20,403 nt of DNA from JABWAM01 sp964653025 (GTDB lineage: Bacteria > Verrucomicrobiota > Verrucomicrobiia > JABWAM01). The position numbers were made by a program, and so were the translations under genes. This document shows positions 14,158-20,403 of this stretch, piece by piece (position 1 is the stretch's first letter; every line of letters begins with the position of its first letter). The notes under the pieces were generated by a model. The model was not told the DNA's origin and made no database searches. It saw nothing but the letters and a program-made list of their open reading frames with translations. The DNA lies in NCBI GenBank assembly GCA_964653025.1, contig CAZZBZ010000059.1, positions 1-20,403 on the forward strand, written 5' to 3'.

Positions 14158-15777
14158 CTACTCTCTTTCGCGCTCCCGGACGGACTTCGGCAGTGGGCGG
14201 GCCACCCGGCCGCGCGGCTCGGGCGGCGGGGCGTCGCTCACGGGCTCGTCGAGTTCCACCTTGCCCTTGAGGGTGCGGCGCATCTCGCGCGTCTGCTTCT
14301 GGCCGAGCCCGAAGAAGTTGAAGTCGGCGAGATGGCCGAGTACGCGCAGCCCGCCACGAACGAGGTAGCGGAAGTCCTCAAAACTTCGGATCGCCGCCAA
14401 CTGCCGCCAGATAAAGCGCGGGGTGACAAAGCTGCTGTAAATCCCGCGGGTCATCTCGAGGAGTTCCTCGTGGGGAATCGGGCACTTCATCACGGGATCG
14501 CGCATCCCGTAGTCGTCCCAGTCATCGGTGCGCAGCCAGCCCTTCTCCTTGCACTCCTTAAAGAGCGGCGTACCCGGATAGGGCATGCAGATCGTGGCCT
14601 GGAGGGTGTCGATGAAGCCCTTGTTAAAAAGATCCCGCGTGAGGTCAATCGTCCGCTGCGCGTCCTCCTTGCTCTCCCACGGGTAGCCCACCATGCAGGT
14701 GACATGAGGCATGAGCCCGCCCTTCTTGGCCATCCGCATGGACTCCTCGAGCTTGCCCACCTCGCCCAGTTTATGGATGCGATCGAGCGTGGACTGGTTG
14801 GCCGACTCGAGCCCGTAGAGCACGAAACGGAAGTTCGCCTTCCCCATCAGGTCGTACTCCTCCTGGGAGAGGACGCCGGGGATCATGTTGCAGCCGAGCA
14901 CAATCTTCTTGGAGTAGCCGCGGAGAATCACTTCATTGCAGAAATCCTTCAGCCAGCCACCCGCGGGGAAGGTCCCCGTGTCGTCGAACACCTCGCGCAC
15001 CCCGAGATCAATGAGGTGCCCAATCTCGTCGGCGTGCTGCTTCGCCGTTCGACAGCGAAAGTTCGTGAAGGTCGTCGTCCACGAGCAGAAGGTGCAGCGC
15101 CCCCACCAGCAGTCGCGTCCCACCATCGTGTAGGTGCCCGGGTTGTACTTGAAGTTGCCGTTCTCCTTCGCGTAGAGACGCCACTTCGTCAGCTCGCGGT
15201 CGATCATCGGGAGCGTGTCGAGCCCGTGCTTGAGCACGAACGGCCCCGTGGAAACGATTTTGTCGGTGTCGTCGCGCTTCCCGTCCCGCCAGGAAAAGAC
15301 CCCCGGTTCGAGGGCCGCCCCCTTCTCGATGTGCGCGCAGAGGTTCAGCAGCGCGAAGTCGAAGTCTCCCCCCGTGAGACAGTAGTCCGCGCGACAGTTG
15401 CGCAAGGATTCCTCGGGCAACGCCGTGATGTGGTCCCCCATCAGGACAAATCTCGTGGCGGGTGAGAGATCCTTCAGCTTATCCAAGTACCTCCAGTAGC
15501 GCTTCACGATCGGGGTCTTCACCTCGATCGCGATCACGTCCGGGCGGACCTCCAGGAAACGGCGGTCGAAAGCCTCGACCGTATCCATCTGCGCCACGCC
15601 ATCCTCCCAGAAGACCTCATGCCCTGCCTGCTTGAGAACCGTGGCCGCGTAGGCGGGCACGCATGGGTAGATGAAGGTCGGCTTGTTGAACCATTGGAAC
15701 TGGCGGTTCTGCGAAATCAGCGGCACGCCCTTCGGGTCCGGCAAGGGCGGATAGGCAATCATTACCTTGAGGGGCAT
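14158..15777 (-). CDS. B12-binding-type radical SAM protein with CX4CX2C motif
   Basis: A 539-residue protein with an N-terminal cobalamin-binding-like domain (KVMIAYPPLPDPKGVPL, and VLMGDHITALPEES near 111-124) and a radical SAM core. The cluster cysteines are Cys223, Cys228 and Cys231 in GRDCWWGRCTFCSW: spacing CX4CX2C rather than the usual CX3CX2C. I checked the DNA and there is no reading ambiguity. Other radical SAM features include EVFDDTGTFPAGGW near 263-276 and YGLESANQSTLDRI near 328-341. The C-terminus (PYPGTPLFKECKEKGWL, then the TRGIYSSF region) is as in BchE/HpnR-like families. Substrate unknown. The GT2 gene ends 66 bases upstream on the same strand, with a phased repeat between, so an envelope-lipid or glycan modification is a reasonable but unproven guess. 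Confidence 0.85.
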   Translation of the reverse strand: MPLKVMIAYPPLPDPKGVPLISQNRQFQWFNKPTFIYPCVPAYAATVLKQAGHEVFWEDGVAQMDTVEAFDRRFLEVRPDVIAIEVKTPIVKRYWRYLDKLKDLSPATRFVLMGDHITALPEESLRNCRADYCLTGGDFDFALLNLCAHIEKGAALEPGVFSWRDGKRDDTDKIVSTGPFVLKHGLDTLPMIDRELTKWRLYAKENGNFKYNPGTYTMVGRDCWWGRCTFCSWTTTFTNFRCRTAKQHADEIGHLIDLGVREVFDDTGTFPAGGWLKDFCNEVILRGYSKKIVLGCNMIPGVLSQEEYDLMGKANFRFVLYGLESANQSTLDRIHKLGEVGKLEESMRMAKKGGLMPHVTCMVGYPWESKEDAQRTIDLTRDLFNKGFIDTLQATICMPYPGTPLFKECKEKGWLRTDDWDDYGMRDPVMKCPIPHEELLEMTRGIYSSFVTPRFIWRQLAAIRSFEDFRYLVRGGLRVLGHLADFNFFGLGQKQTREMRRTLKGKVELDEPVSDAPPPEPRGRVARPLPKSVRERERE

Positions 15778-15780
15778 GGG

Positions 15781-15829
15781 GAAGAAGAAGTCAGCGGTGA
15801 GCAGGCGGCAGTCAGGGGTGATCGGGGCA
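15781..15829. repeat. 7-bp phased repeat upstream of the radical SAM gene
   Basis: On the plus strand this gap reads in 7-base units from 15781, with repeated forms such as AAGTCAG (15788), CGGTGAG (15795) and CAGTCAG (15809). On the coding (minus) strand the units are pyrimidine-rich and end in CCC directly before the ATG at 15777. No Shine-Dalgarno site is present. Confidence 0.6.
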
Positions 15830-15843
15830 TGTAAAGGTGAGCA

Positions 15844-16797
15844 TCAGAAGCTGGCCTTCTCCTCGGGGAGTTGCCGAGCGGCCAGGCCGCGAAGGAAGGC
15901 TGCGCCGTACGCGAAATGTGATGCCAATATGACACCGACCGACGGCAACATCAAACGGGGCCCCGCCCGCCCCACGCTCTGCGCCGCAAGAAGGAGGTAG
16001 GCCGCGGCGAGGACCGCCAGGGTCGCGCCCGCCCACGGCACCCCGGCCGTGATCGCTCCGAAGAGGACGACCGTCCCGACCACGAGCGCCGAGGGCGCAA
16101 AGTACTGTGCCCGCAGCGAGGTCTCGGGAAAACGCTTGGCGAAGTAGCCGCGGTGCAGGCCGTAGTTCGCGAGTTGGGCAAAGTGCTTCTTCAGCGATGG
16201 CCGCCGGTGGTGCTCGATGACCGCGCGCGGCTCGTAGCGGATCTTCCACCCCTTCTTCACGAGGGCGAGGCAGAACTCGGTATCCTCCCCCGGCCAGAAG
16301 TTCGTTCCAAACCCTTCAATCGCCGAGAAGGCAGAGCGGCGGACCAGCAGATTACAACTGGGCCAGTCGTCCACTTCCGCCGGCGCGCACGGCACGTAAC
16401 GGCGCCTCTCTCCTCCGGAGACCATCCACGACTCGTAAACCGCCCCGCTCACCTGCGCCCAGAACGGGTCCTCCTTCGGGGTGATCGCCGGCCCTCCGAC
16501 TGCGGCCACTGCAGGATCATCGAAATGCGGGAGCGCCGCCACGAGCCATCCCCCGAGGGGACGCGTGTCGTCGTCCACGAAGGCGAGAATCTCCCCACGC
16601 GCGAGCTCGGCACCGCGATTGCGCTTCGCCGCCGGCCCCACGGGTCCCGTCGGCTCCTGTCGGACCCGGGGATCGAGCCCCGCGATCCTCTCGTCCGGTA
16701 GAACGATGACCTCCACCTCCCCCGCTTCGAAGCAGGCTTCAAGGCAGGCAGCAAGCCAGCCTGCATCGCAACGAAGGGGAATGAGGATGCTGACCAT
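15844..16797 (-). CDS. Family 2 glycosyltransferase with C-terminal membrane segments
   Basis: The 317-residue protein, counted from the ATG at 16795-16797, begins MVSILIPLRCDAGWL, as GT2 enzymes do. The upstream in-frame extension to 16872 looks non-conserved. It carries the nucleotide-sugar acidic motif AFVDDDTRP (Asp75-77), GGPAITPKEDPFW near 101-113 and the acceptor-side PGEDTEFCLALVKKGW (Glu171, Asp172) with a VIEHHRRPS follow-up. After residue 232 come two or three hydrophobic segments (about 232-272 and 283-303), so it is anchored to the membrane. It probably transfers a sugar to a lipid or polysaccharide precursor at the cytoplasmic face. Substrate unknown. It is followed on the same strand by the radical SAM gene. 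Confidence 0.88.
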   Translation of the reverse strand: MVSILIPLRCDAGWLAACLEACFEAGEVEVIVLPDERIAGLDPRVRQEPTGPVGPAAKRNRGAELARGEILAFVDDDTRPLGGWLVAALPHFDDPAVAAVGGPAITPKEDPFWAQVSGAVYESWMVSGGERRRYVPCAPAEVDDWPSCNLLVRRSAFSAIEGFGTNFWPGEDTEFCLALVKKGWKIRYEPRAVIEHHRRPSLKKHFAQLANYGLHRGYFAKRFPETSLRAQYFAPSALVVGTVVLFGAITAGVPWAGATLAVLAAAYLLLAAQSVGRAGPRLMLPSVGVILASHFAYGAAFLRGLAARQLPEEKASF

Positions 16798-16903
16798 GCG
16801 CACGACGCGGGATGATGGCCGAAGCCGCCCCGTCCCGCAACTGCTCTGGCGGTTTTTGCTTGCGTGCGACAAGCTTCCTTTCTATCGTTTCAGCCTGTTT
16901 CAA

Positions 16904-16980
16904 GCGAGCGTAGCTCAGCCCGGTAGAGCGCCACCTTGCCAAGGTGGTTGTCGTGGGTTCGAATCCCATCGCTCGCTCCA
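16904..16980 (+). tRNA. tRNA-Gly (anticodon GCC)
   Basis: A full cloverleaf is visible. The acceptor stem is GCGAGCG with CGCTCGC (7 bp, perfect). The D arm is GCTC with GAGC, the anticodon stem is CCACC with GGTGG, and the loop TTGCCAA gives anticodon GCC. The T arm is GTGGG with CCCAT (one G-T pair) around TTCGAAT. The discriminator is T16977, and CCA is encoded at 16978-16980. It is a single tRNA gene. Confidence 0.97.
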
Positions 16981-16987
16981 TTTTCTC

Positions 16988-17010
16988 CCTCTCAACCTCA
17001 GGTTAAGAGG
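16988..17010 (+). terminator. Weak hairpin downstream of tRNA-Gly
   Basis: CCTCT-C-AACC pairs with GGTT-A-AGAGG across a 3-base loop, giving nine pairs and one internal mismatch, starting seven bases after the tRNA. A TTTT run precedes the hairpin and none follows it, so an intrinsic terminator is only possible. Confidence 0.3.
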
Positions 17011-17095
17011 CGATCCTGCCTCCCCGCTAAAACTTCTGCGCCTTATCACGGGGAGGGTTGCGTTTGGTTTTGACAGACCCACTCGCGGACGGCAT

Positions 17096-17102
17096 GAGGA
17101 GG
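17096..17102 (+). promoter_or_regulatory. Strong Shine-Dalgarno site for the aldo/keto reductase
   Basis: GAGGAGG ends one base before an ATG at 17104 but seven bases before the in-frame ATG at 17110. Normal spacing favours 17110 as the true start, which shortens the protein by two residues. Confidence 0.75.
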
Positions 17103-17109
17103 CATGGAA

Positions 17110-18207
17110 ATGCCCACGGCGATGCTCGGACGGACCGGTCTTCGGGTGTCGCGGCTTGGGTTCGGCTGCATGCGGCTCCCGATGAGGGGGGAGAAGGTGG
17201 ACCGCGAGCGTGCGATCCCGCTCCTGCACCGGGCGGTCGAGAAGGGGGTCAACTACTTCGACACCGCGGTTGGCTACTGCCATCAGGACAGCCAACGGGT
17301 CCTCGGTGAGGCGATGGCCGGCCTCCGCGATCGCGTGGTCCTTTCAACGAAGAACCCGCACTATAACAAAGCTGACGAGATCACCTGGTGGACGAATCTC
17401 GAGAACTCGCTCAAGCGCCTTCGTACCGACCATATTGACATCTACAATTTTCATGGACTGAACTGGAAGCACTTCACCGAGGACGTGAAGGGGCCGCGTG
17501 GTCAAATCCGATGGATGCTTCGTGCGAAGGAGCAGGGCCTCATCCGCCACATCTGCTGCAGCTTTCACGACACCGCGGCGGTGCTAAAGAAAATCGCCGC
17601 GACCGGGCTCTTCGAGTCGGTAACCCTCCAGTACAACCTTCTCGACCGCTCGAACGAGGATGCCCTCGAGTACGTATCGAAAAAGTGCGGGATGGGAATC
17701 GTGGTGATGGGTCCCGTGGGTGGTGGCCGCCTCGGGGCGCCCTCGCACAAGATGCAGTCGCTCATCCCCGGCGCACGGAGCGTAGCCGAGGTCGCGCTTC
17801 GCTTCGTGCTCGCGAATCCCTTTGTGTCGGTCGCCCTCTCGGGAATGAACGCGCGGCGGCAGCTCGACGAGAACGCCCGTGTCGCGCACGAGGCGGGGCC
17901 TCTTTCCGCGGGGCAGTCGCGACAGGTGGATTCCGCGCTCAAGCGGTTGCGGAAGCTGGCCGACCTTTACTGCACGGGCTGCCGCTACTGCATGCCCTGC
18001 CCCCACGGGGTGAACATCCCCGCGAACTTTTCCGCGCTCAACCTAGCCCGTGTTTACGGGCTCACGAAGACCGCGGAGCGCAGCTACGCGGGGCTGAAGA
18101 AGGGGCAGGCCGCGTGGTGCGTGGACTGCGGGGCCTGCCTGCCGAAATGCCCGCAGAGGATTCCGATCCCAAAACAGCTTCGCGCCACGACACGGATGCT
18201 GGGGTAA
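17110..18207 (+). CDS. Aldo/keto reductase with C-terminal 4Fe-4S domain
   Basis: The 365-residue protein combines an aldo/keto reductase barrel with a ferredoxin-like tail. The catalytic tetrad is present: Asp51 and Tyr56 in YFDTAVGYCH, Lys81 in LSTKNPHYN and His115 in YNFHGLN. Two iron-sulfur motifs follow at Cys288/291/294/297 (CX2CX2CX2CP) and Cys337/340/343/347 (CX2CX2CX3CP), suggesting two 4Fe-4S clusters. This architecture is common in anaerobic and environmental bacteria; its members reduce carbonyls with NADPH or electrons passed through the clusters, and the substrate is usually unknown. The start follows from the Shine-Dalgarno site. It follows tRNA-Gly by 129 bases and precedes the nagB-like gene by 142 bases. 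Confidence 0.9.
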   Translation: MPTAMLGRTGLRVSRLGFGCMRLPMRGEKVDRERAIPLLHRAVEKGVNYFDTAVGYCHQDSQRVLGEAMAGLRDRVVLSTKNPHYNKADEITWWTNLENSLKRLRTDHIDIYNFHGLNWKHFTEDVKGPRGQIRWMLRAKEQGLIRHICCSFHDTAAVLKKIAATGLFESVTLQYNLLDRSNEDALEYVSKKCGMGIVVMGPVGGGRLGAPSHKMQSLIPGARSVAEVALRFVLANPFVSVALSGMNARRQLDENARVAHEAGPLSAGQSRQVDSALKRLRKLADLYCTGCRYCMPCPHGVNIPANFSALNLARVYGLTKTAERSYAGLKKGQAAWCVDCGACLPKCPQRIPIPKQLRATTRMLG

Positions 18208-18349
18208 GTTTGCAAGAGGCTCCTCCTGCCGCCGCACTCCTCAGGGTGCGCGACAAACGGCGGGTCGCCCCGGCCCCAATTTCCGACGCTCGACCTTCGG
18301 CTCCCAACACTCCATTCTCGCCCTCGACCTACGATCCTTTTATTTTTCC

Positions 18350-19135
18350 ATGGACGTCATCATCCGACCCACTCCCGAGGCGGCTTGTCAGCTCGTCGCG
18401 CGCGTCATCGCGGGCGAACTCCGCCGCAAGCCCCACCTTGTCCTGGGCCTCGCTACAGGAACGACAATGGAAGGTGTCTATCGCGAACTCGTTCGCATGC
18501 ATCGTGAGGAGAAGCTCGATTTTTCGCTCTGCCGGACGTTCAACCTCGACGAATACATCGGCCTGCCCCCGACCCATCCAAACTCCTACCACCGCTTCAT
18601 GCGGGAGCACCTCTTCGACCGGGTTAATATTGACCCGCGCAATACCCGCCTGCCCAACGGTCTCGCCCCCGACCTCGATGCCGAATGTGCCCGCTACGAG
18701 GAGATGATTCACGATGTGGGAGGCATTGACCTCCAACTCCTCGGCATCGGACGGGCGGGACACATCGGCTTTAACGAACCGCTCTCGGCCTTTCGCTCGC
18801 GCACCCGCGTCAAGGCACTCGCGCCGGACACGGTCGCGCAAAATGCACCGCTCTTCGCCGACCCCGCCGCGATGCCACGTCGCGCGATCACCGTGGGTGT
18901 CGGCACCATCCTCGACACCTCGCGCTGCATCCTCCTCGCCACCGGTGCCGCGAAGGCAAATATCATCGCCCGCGCCGTCGAGGGCCCCATCGCCGGCATG
19001 GTCTCCGCCACCGCCCTCCAACTCCACCCGCGTTGCAACGTCGTCGTGGACGAAGAGGCCGCCTCCCGACTCGATGGAGTTAAACATTATCGCTGGATCT
19101 TTGAGAACGAACCCGAGTGGGAAACGTTTCGCTAA
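18350..19135 (+). CDS. nagB: Glucosamine-6-phosphate deaminase family protein (NagB-like)
   Basis: The 261-residue protein matches NagB, which converts glucosamine 6-phosphate to fructose 6-phosphate and ammonia. Family motifs are GLATGTTMEGVY (about 33-44), TFNLDEYIGL with Asp67 (E. coli Asp72), and GIGRAGHIGFNEP with His138 and Glu143 (E. coli His143 and Glu148). The position of E. coli Asp141 is Ala136 here, a change in the ring-opening triad; other groups use Asn or Thr there, so activity may still hold. SRTRVKALAPDT follows as normal. The leader is pyrimidine-rich with no Shine-Dalgarno. No nagA or sugar transporter is adjacent, so its role could be catabolic or in amino-sugar supply. 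A closely related isomerase function is an alternative. Confidence 0.88.
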   Translation: MDVIIRPTPEAACQLVARVIAGELRRKPHLVLGLATGTTMEGVYRELVRMHREEKLDFSLCRTFNLDEYIGLPPTHPNSYHRFMREHLFDRVNIDPRNTRLPNGLAPDLDAECARYEEMIHDVGGIDLQLLGIGRAGHIGFNEPLSAFRSRTRVKALAPDTVAQNAPLFADPAAMPRRAITVGVGTILDTSRCILLATGAAKANIIARAVEGPIAGMVSATALQLHPRCNVVVDEEAASRLDGVKHYRWIFENEPEWETFR

Positions 19136-19146
19136 ACCCGCCTGCT

Positions 19147-19218
19147 TCGGCGCGAGCCACGCCTCCCACACACAGAGAGAGAAGGGTTGTTCTTTGTGGG
19201 AGGCGCAGCTCGCGCCGA
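19147..19218. repeat. REP-like inverted repeat downstream of nagB
   Basis: Left arm 19147-19170 and right arm 19195-19218 are 24-base inverted copies, with one 2-base mismatch (CA opposite CA in the middle of the arms) and a 24-base spacer. The right arm begins TGTGGGAGGCGCAGC. It starts 12 bases after the nagB stop. The form resembles REP-type extragenic palindromes, which are dispersed repeats, but only one copy is in the window. Confidence 0.7.
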
Positions 19219-19248
19219 CCGTTCCACCAATCCCCCACGTACTTGTCG

Positions 19249-19318
19249 TTTCCCCTTCTCCCAGGACCCGTTTTCCCGGTTCCCTTCTGGAACCTGTGAC
19301 CTGTAACCTATTGCCTTC
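19249..19318 (+). repeat. 7-bp phased C-rich tract upstream of the GT9 gene
   Basis: Seventy bases divide into ten 7-base units running up to three Cs and the ATG at 19322. Early units end in CC (TTTCCCC at 19249, TTCTCCC at 19256, AGGACCC at 19263). Later ones share ACCT: AACCTGT at 19291, GACCTGT at 19298, AACCTAT at 19305. A 6-bp hairpin (GGTTCC, loop CTTCT, GGAACC) sits at 19278-19294. No Shine-Dalgarno is present. Confidence 0.65.
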
Positions 19319-19321
19319 CCC

Positions 19322-20380
19322 ATGCGCGTCCTCATCGTTCGCCTCTCCGCGCTCGGCGACGTAGTTCAGGGCATTCCCTGTCTCGTCGCGCTCAAGGAGA
19401 GTTTTCCAAACTGGCAGATTTCCTGGCTCACCGAGGCGCCAAACGCGTCCGTCCTCGAAAAACACCCTCACCTTCATCGCCTCTTTCTCCTCGAGCGCGG
19501 CTGGCGCCGGGGTACCGCCCCGCTCAACCCTTCCAACCTTGTCCAAGGGAGTGCCAACTTCCTCGCCACGTGGAAGGCCCTCCGTGCCGAGCGCTTTGAT
19601 GTCGCTATCGACCTACAGGGCCTCTTTAAGAGCGGTCTGTGGAGCCGCCTCAGCGGCGCCCCCCGTCGCCTCGGTCACGGGGGAACCCGCGAGTTCGCAG
19701 ACCGATTTCTTACCGAGATCGTCTCCGCCCGACCCACTTTCGATCCCGCTTATCCCCTAATCGAACGCTACCTCGATCCCGCACGCCACCTCGGCGCGGA
19801 TTCTACCAAGGCCCGCTACGTTCTCCCCCCCTCCCAACCCGGGGCGATTGAGGCGACCCACGCACTCCTTGGAAATCTTTCCGATGGCCGCCCCCTCGTG
19901 GCGCTCTGTCCGTGGAGTGCCTGGCCCAGCAAAAACTGGCCCAGCAAAAACTGGCACACCCTCGCCACCTCCCTCGCTGCGGAAGGAACCGTCCTCATCC
20001 TCGGTGGTCCTGAAAATGCGACGGAAGGGGCCGCCGTGTTTGGCAGCCTCGACGGAGTTCACAACCTTGTCGGTCACACTTCCCTGCCGGTTCTCACGGA
20101 GATTTTTCGACGGTGTTGCCTCGCGATCGGTCCCGACAGCGGCCCCCTCCACCTCGCCAACGCCACGGGCGTACCGCGCATCCTCATGCTCTTCGGCTCG
20201 ACCTCAAACCGCCGCTCAGGTCCCTGGGGCAAGGGCCATCGCGCCCTCGCCCGCGACCTGGATTGTCAACCGTGCTTCAAACGCCTCTGCCCACTCAACC
20301 ACCATGCCTGCCTGCGCGAACTTTTGCCGGAGACCGTCCTCGACGAGGCGCGCGCGCTGTTACGCCCTGCCACTCCGTGA
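19322..20380 (+). CDS. Glycosyltransferase family 9 (heptosyltransferase-like)
   Basis: The 352-residue GT9/GT-B protein is of the kind that adds heptose to the inner core of lipopolysaccharide. It begins MRVLIVRLSALGDVVQGIP, the family N-terminus. It has DVAIDLQGLFKSG (about 93-105) and GPDSGPLHLANATGVPRI (from about 275), the donor-side D-G-P-x-H-L-A-A region. A late cluster of cysteines (CQPCFKRLC) is common in WaaF-like members. WPSKN is duplicated at 201-205 and 206-210, next to the donor-binding loop, by a perfect 15-bp tandem repeat. Presence of such an enzyme suggests a Gram-negative type envelope. Acceptor and donor sugar cannot be named. Confidence 0.88.
   Translation: MRVLIVRLSALGDVVQGIPCLVALKESFPNWQISWLTEAPNASVLEKHPHLHRLFLLERGWRRGTAPLNPSNLVQGSANFLATWKALRAERFDVAIDLQGLFKSGLWSRLSGAPRRLGHGGTREFADRFLTEIVSARPTFDPAYPLIERYLDPARHLGADSTKARYVLPPSQPGAIEATHALLGNLSDGRPLVALCPWSAWPSKNWPSKNWHTLATSLAAEGTVLILGGPENATEGAAVFGSLDGVHNLVGHTSLPVLTEIFRRCCLAIGPDSGPLHLANATGVPRILMLFGSTSNRRSGPWGKGHRALARDLDCQPCFKRLCPLNHHACLRELLPETVLDEARALLRPATP
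19922..19951 (+). repeat. Perfect 15-bp tandem duplication inside the GT9 gene
   Basis: TGGCCCAGCAAAAAC occurs twice back to back (19922-19936 and 19937-19951), adding five residues (WPSKN) in frame. The copies have no differences, so the event is likely recent or maintained by slippage. Confidence 0.9.
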
Positions 20381-20403
20381 TTTTGTTTGGGGAGCACACG
20401 CGG

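Noticed and set aside
16856..16886. TTGCTT ... TCTATC as a tRNA promoter
   Set aside because: The spacing is 19 bases and both boxes are weak; not strong enough to list as a feature.
17070..17098. TTGACA at 17070-17075 as a promoter for the aldo/keto reductase
   Set aside because: At 17-base spacing the -10 position reads CATGAG, a poor match.
18208..18349. Gap between the aldo/keto reductase and nagB-like gene
   Set aside because: I looked for a small gene, hairpin or promoter; only a pyrimidine-rich leader near the start is visible.
1..20403. CRISPR array, insertion sequence, integrase or phage genes
   Set aside because: No regularly spaced direct repeats with unique spacers and no transposase or integrase motif found on either strand.

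Overview
This window is a compact, GC-rich stretch of bacterial chromosome with mostly housekeeping and envelope genes. No IS element, CRISPR array, rRNA or phage gene was seen, and no gap between genes exceeds about 230 bases. The organism is most likely from Verrucomicrobiota or a neighbouring PVC lineage. That is an inference from the Alternative Complex III cluster, the DUF5069 gene, the group III-like phosphofructokinase, and the PHP and radical SAM families; no marker here proves it.

Left part (1-4963, minus strand): DUF5069, then actA (pentaheme cytochrome), actB (molybdopterin-like protein fused to a ferredoxin part) and actC (NrfD-like, cut by the window edge). These encode the quinol-oxidising Alternative Complex III, and further act or oxidase genes should lie beyond base 1. 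A tract with 7-bp phasing separates actA from actB.

Centre-left (5143-8866, plus strand): 6-phosphofructokinase and alanine racemase overlap by ATGA. A small promoter then drives an AbrB/MazE-like antitoxin, a Doc/Fic toxin and a PHP-family histidinol-phosphatase-like gene, each joined to the next by ATGA. The phosphatase converges on tsaD, and between them lies a composite inverted repeat holding two perfect hairpins.

Centre-right (9096-16797): tsaD on the minus strand; then on the plus strand a DoxX-like membrane protein with cysteine-rich tails, a fucose/arabinose isomerase-family protein, an unassigned 151-residue protein and protoporphyrinogen oxidase; then on the minus strand a B12-binding-type radical SAM protein with atypical cysteine spacing and a family 2 glycosyltransferase.

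Right part (16904-20380, plus strand): tRNA-Gly(GCC), an aldo/keto reductase with two Fe-S motifs, a NagB-like deaminase, a REP-like hairpin and a heptosyltransferase-like GT9 enzyme with a fresh 15-bp internal duplication.

The most interesting pattern crosses genes. Several genes lack a Shine-Dalgarno sequence and have pyrimidine-rich leaders, three of them phased at 7 bp, running right up to the start codon, whereas others have clear Shine-Dalgarno sites. Apart from that and the composite repeat, no clearly new multi-gene system is evident.
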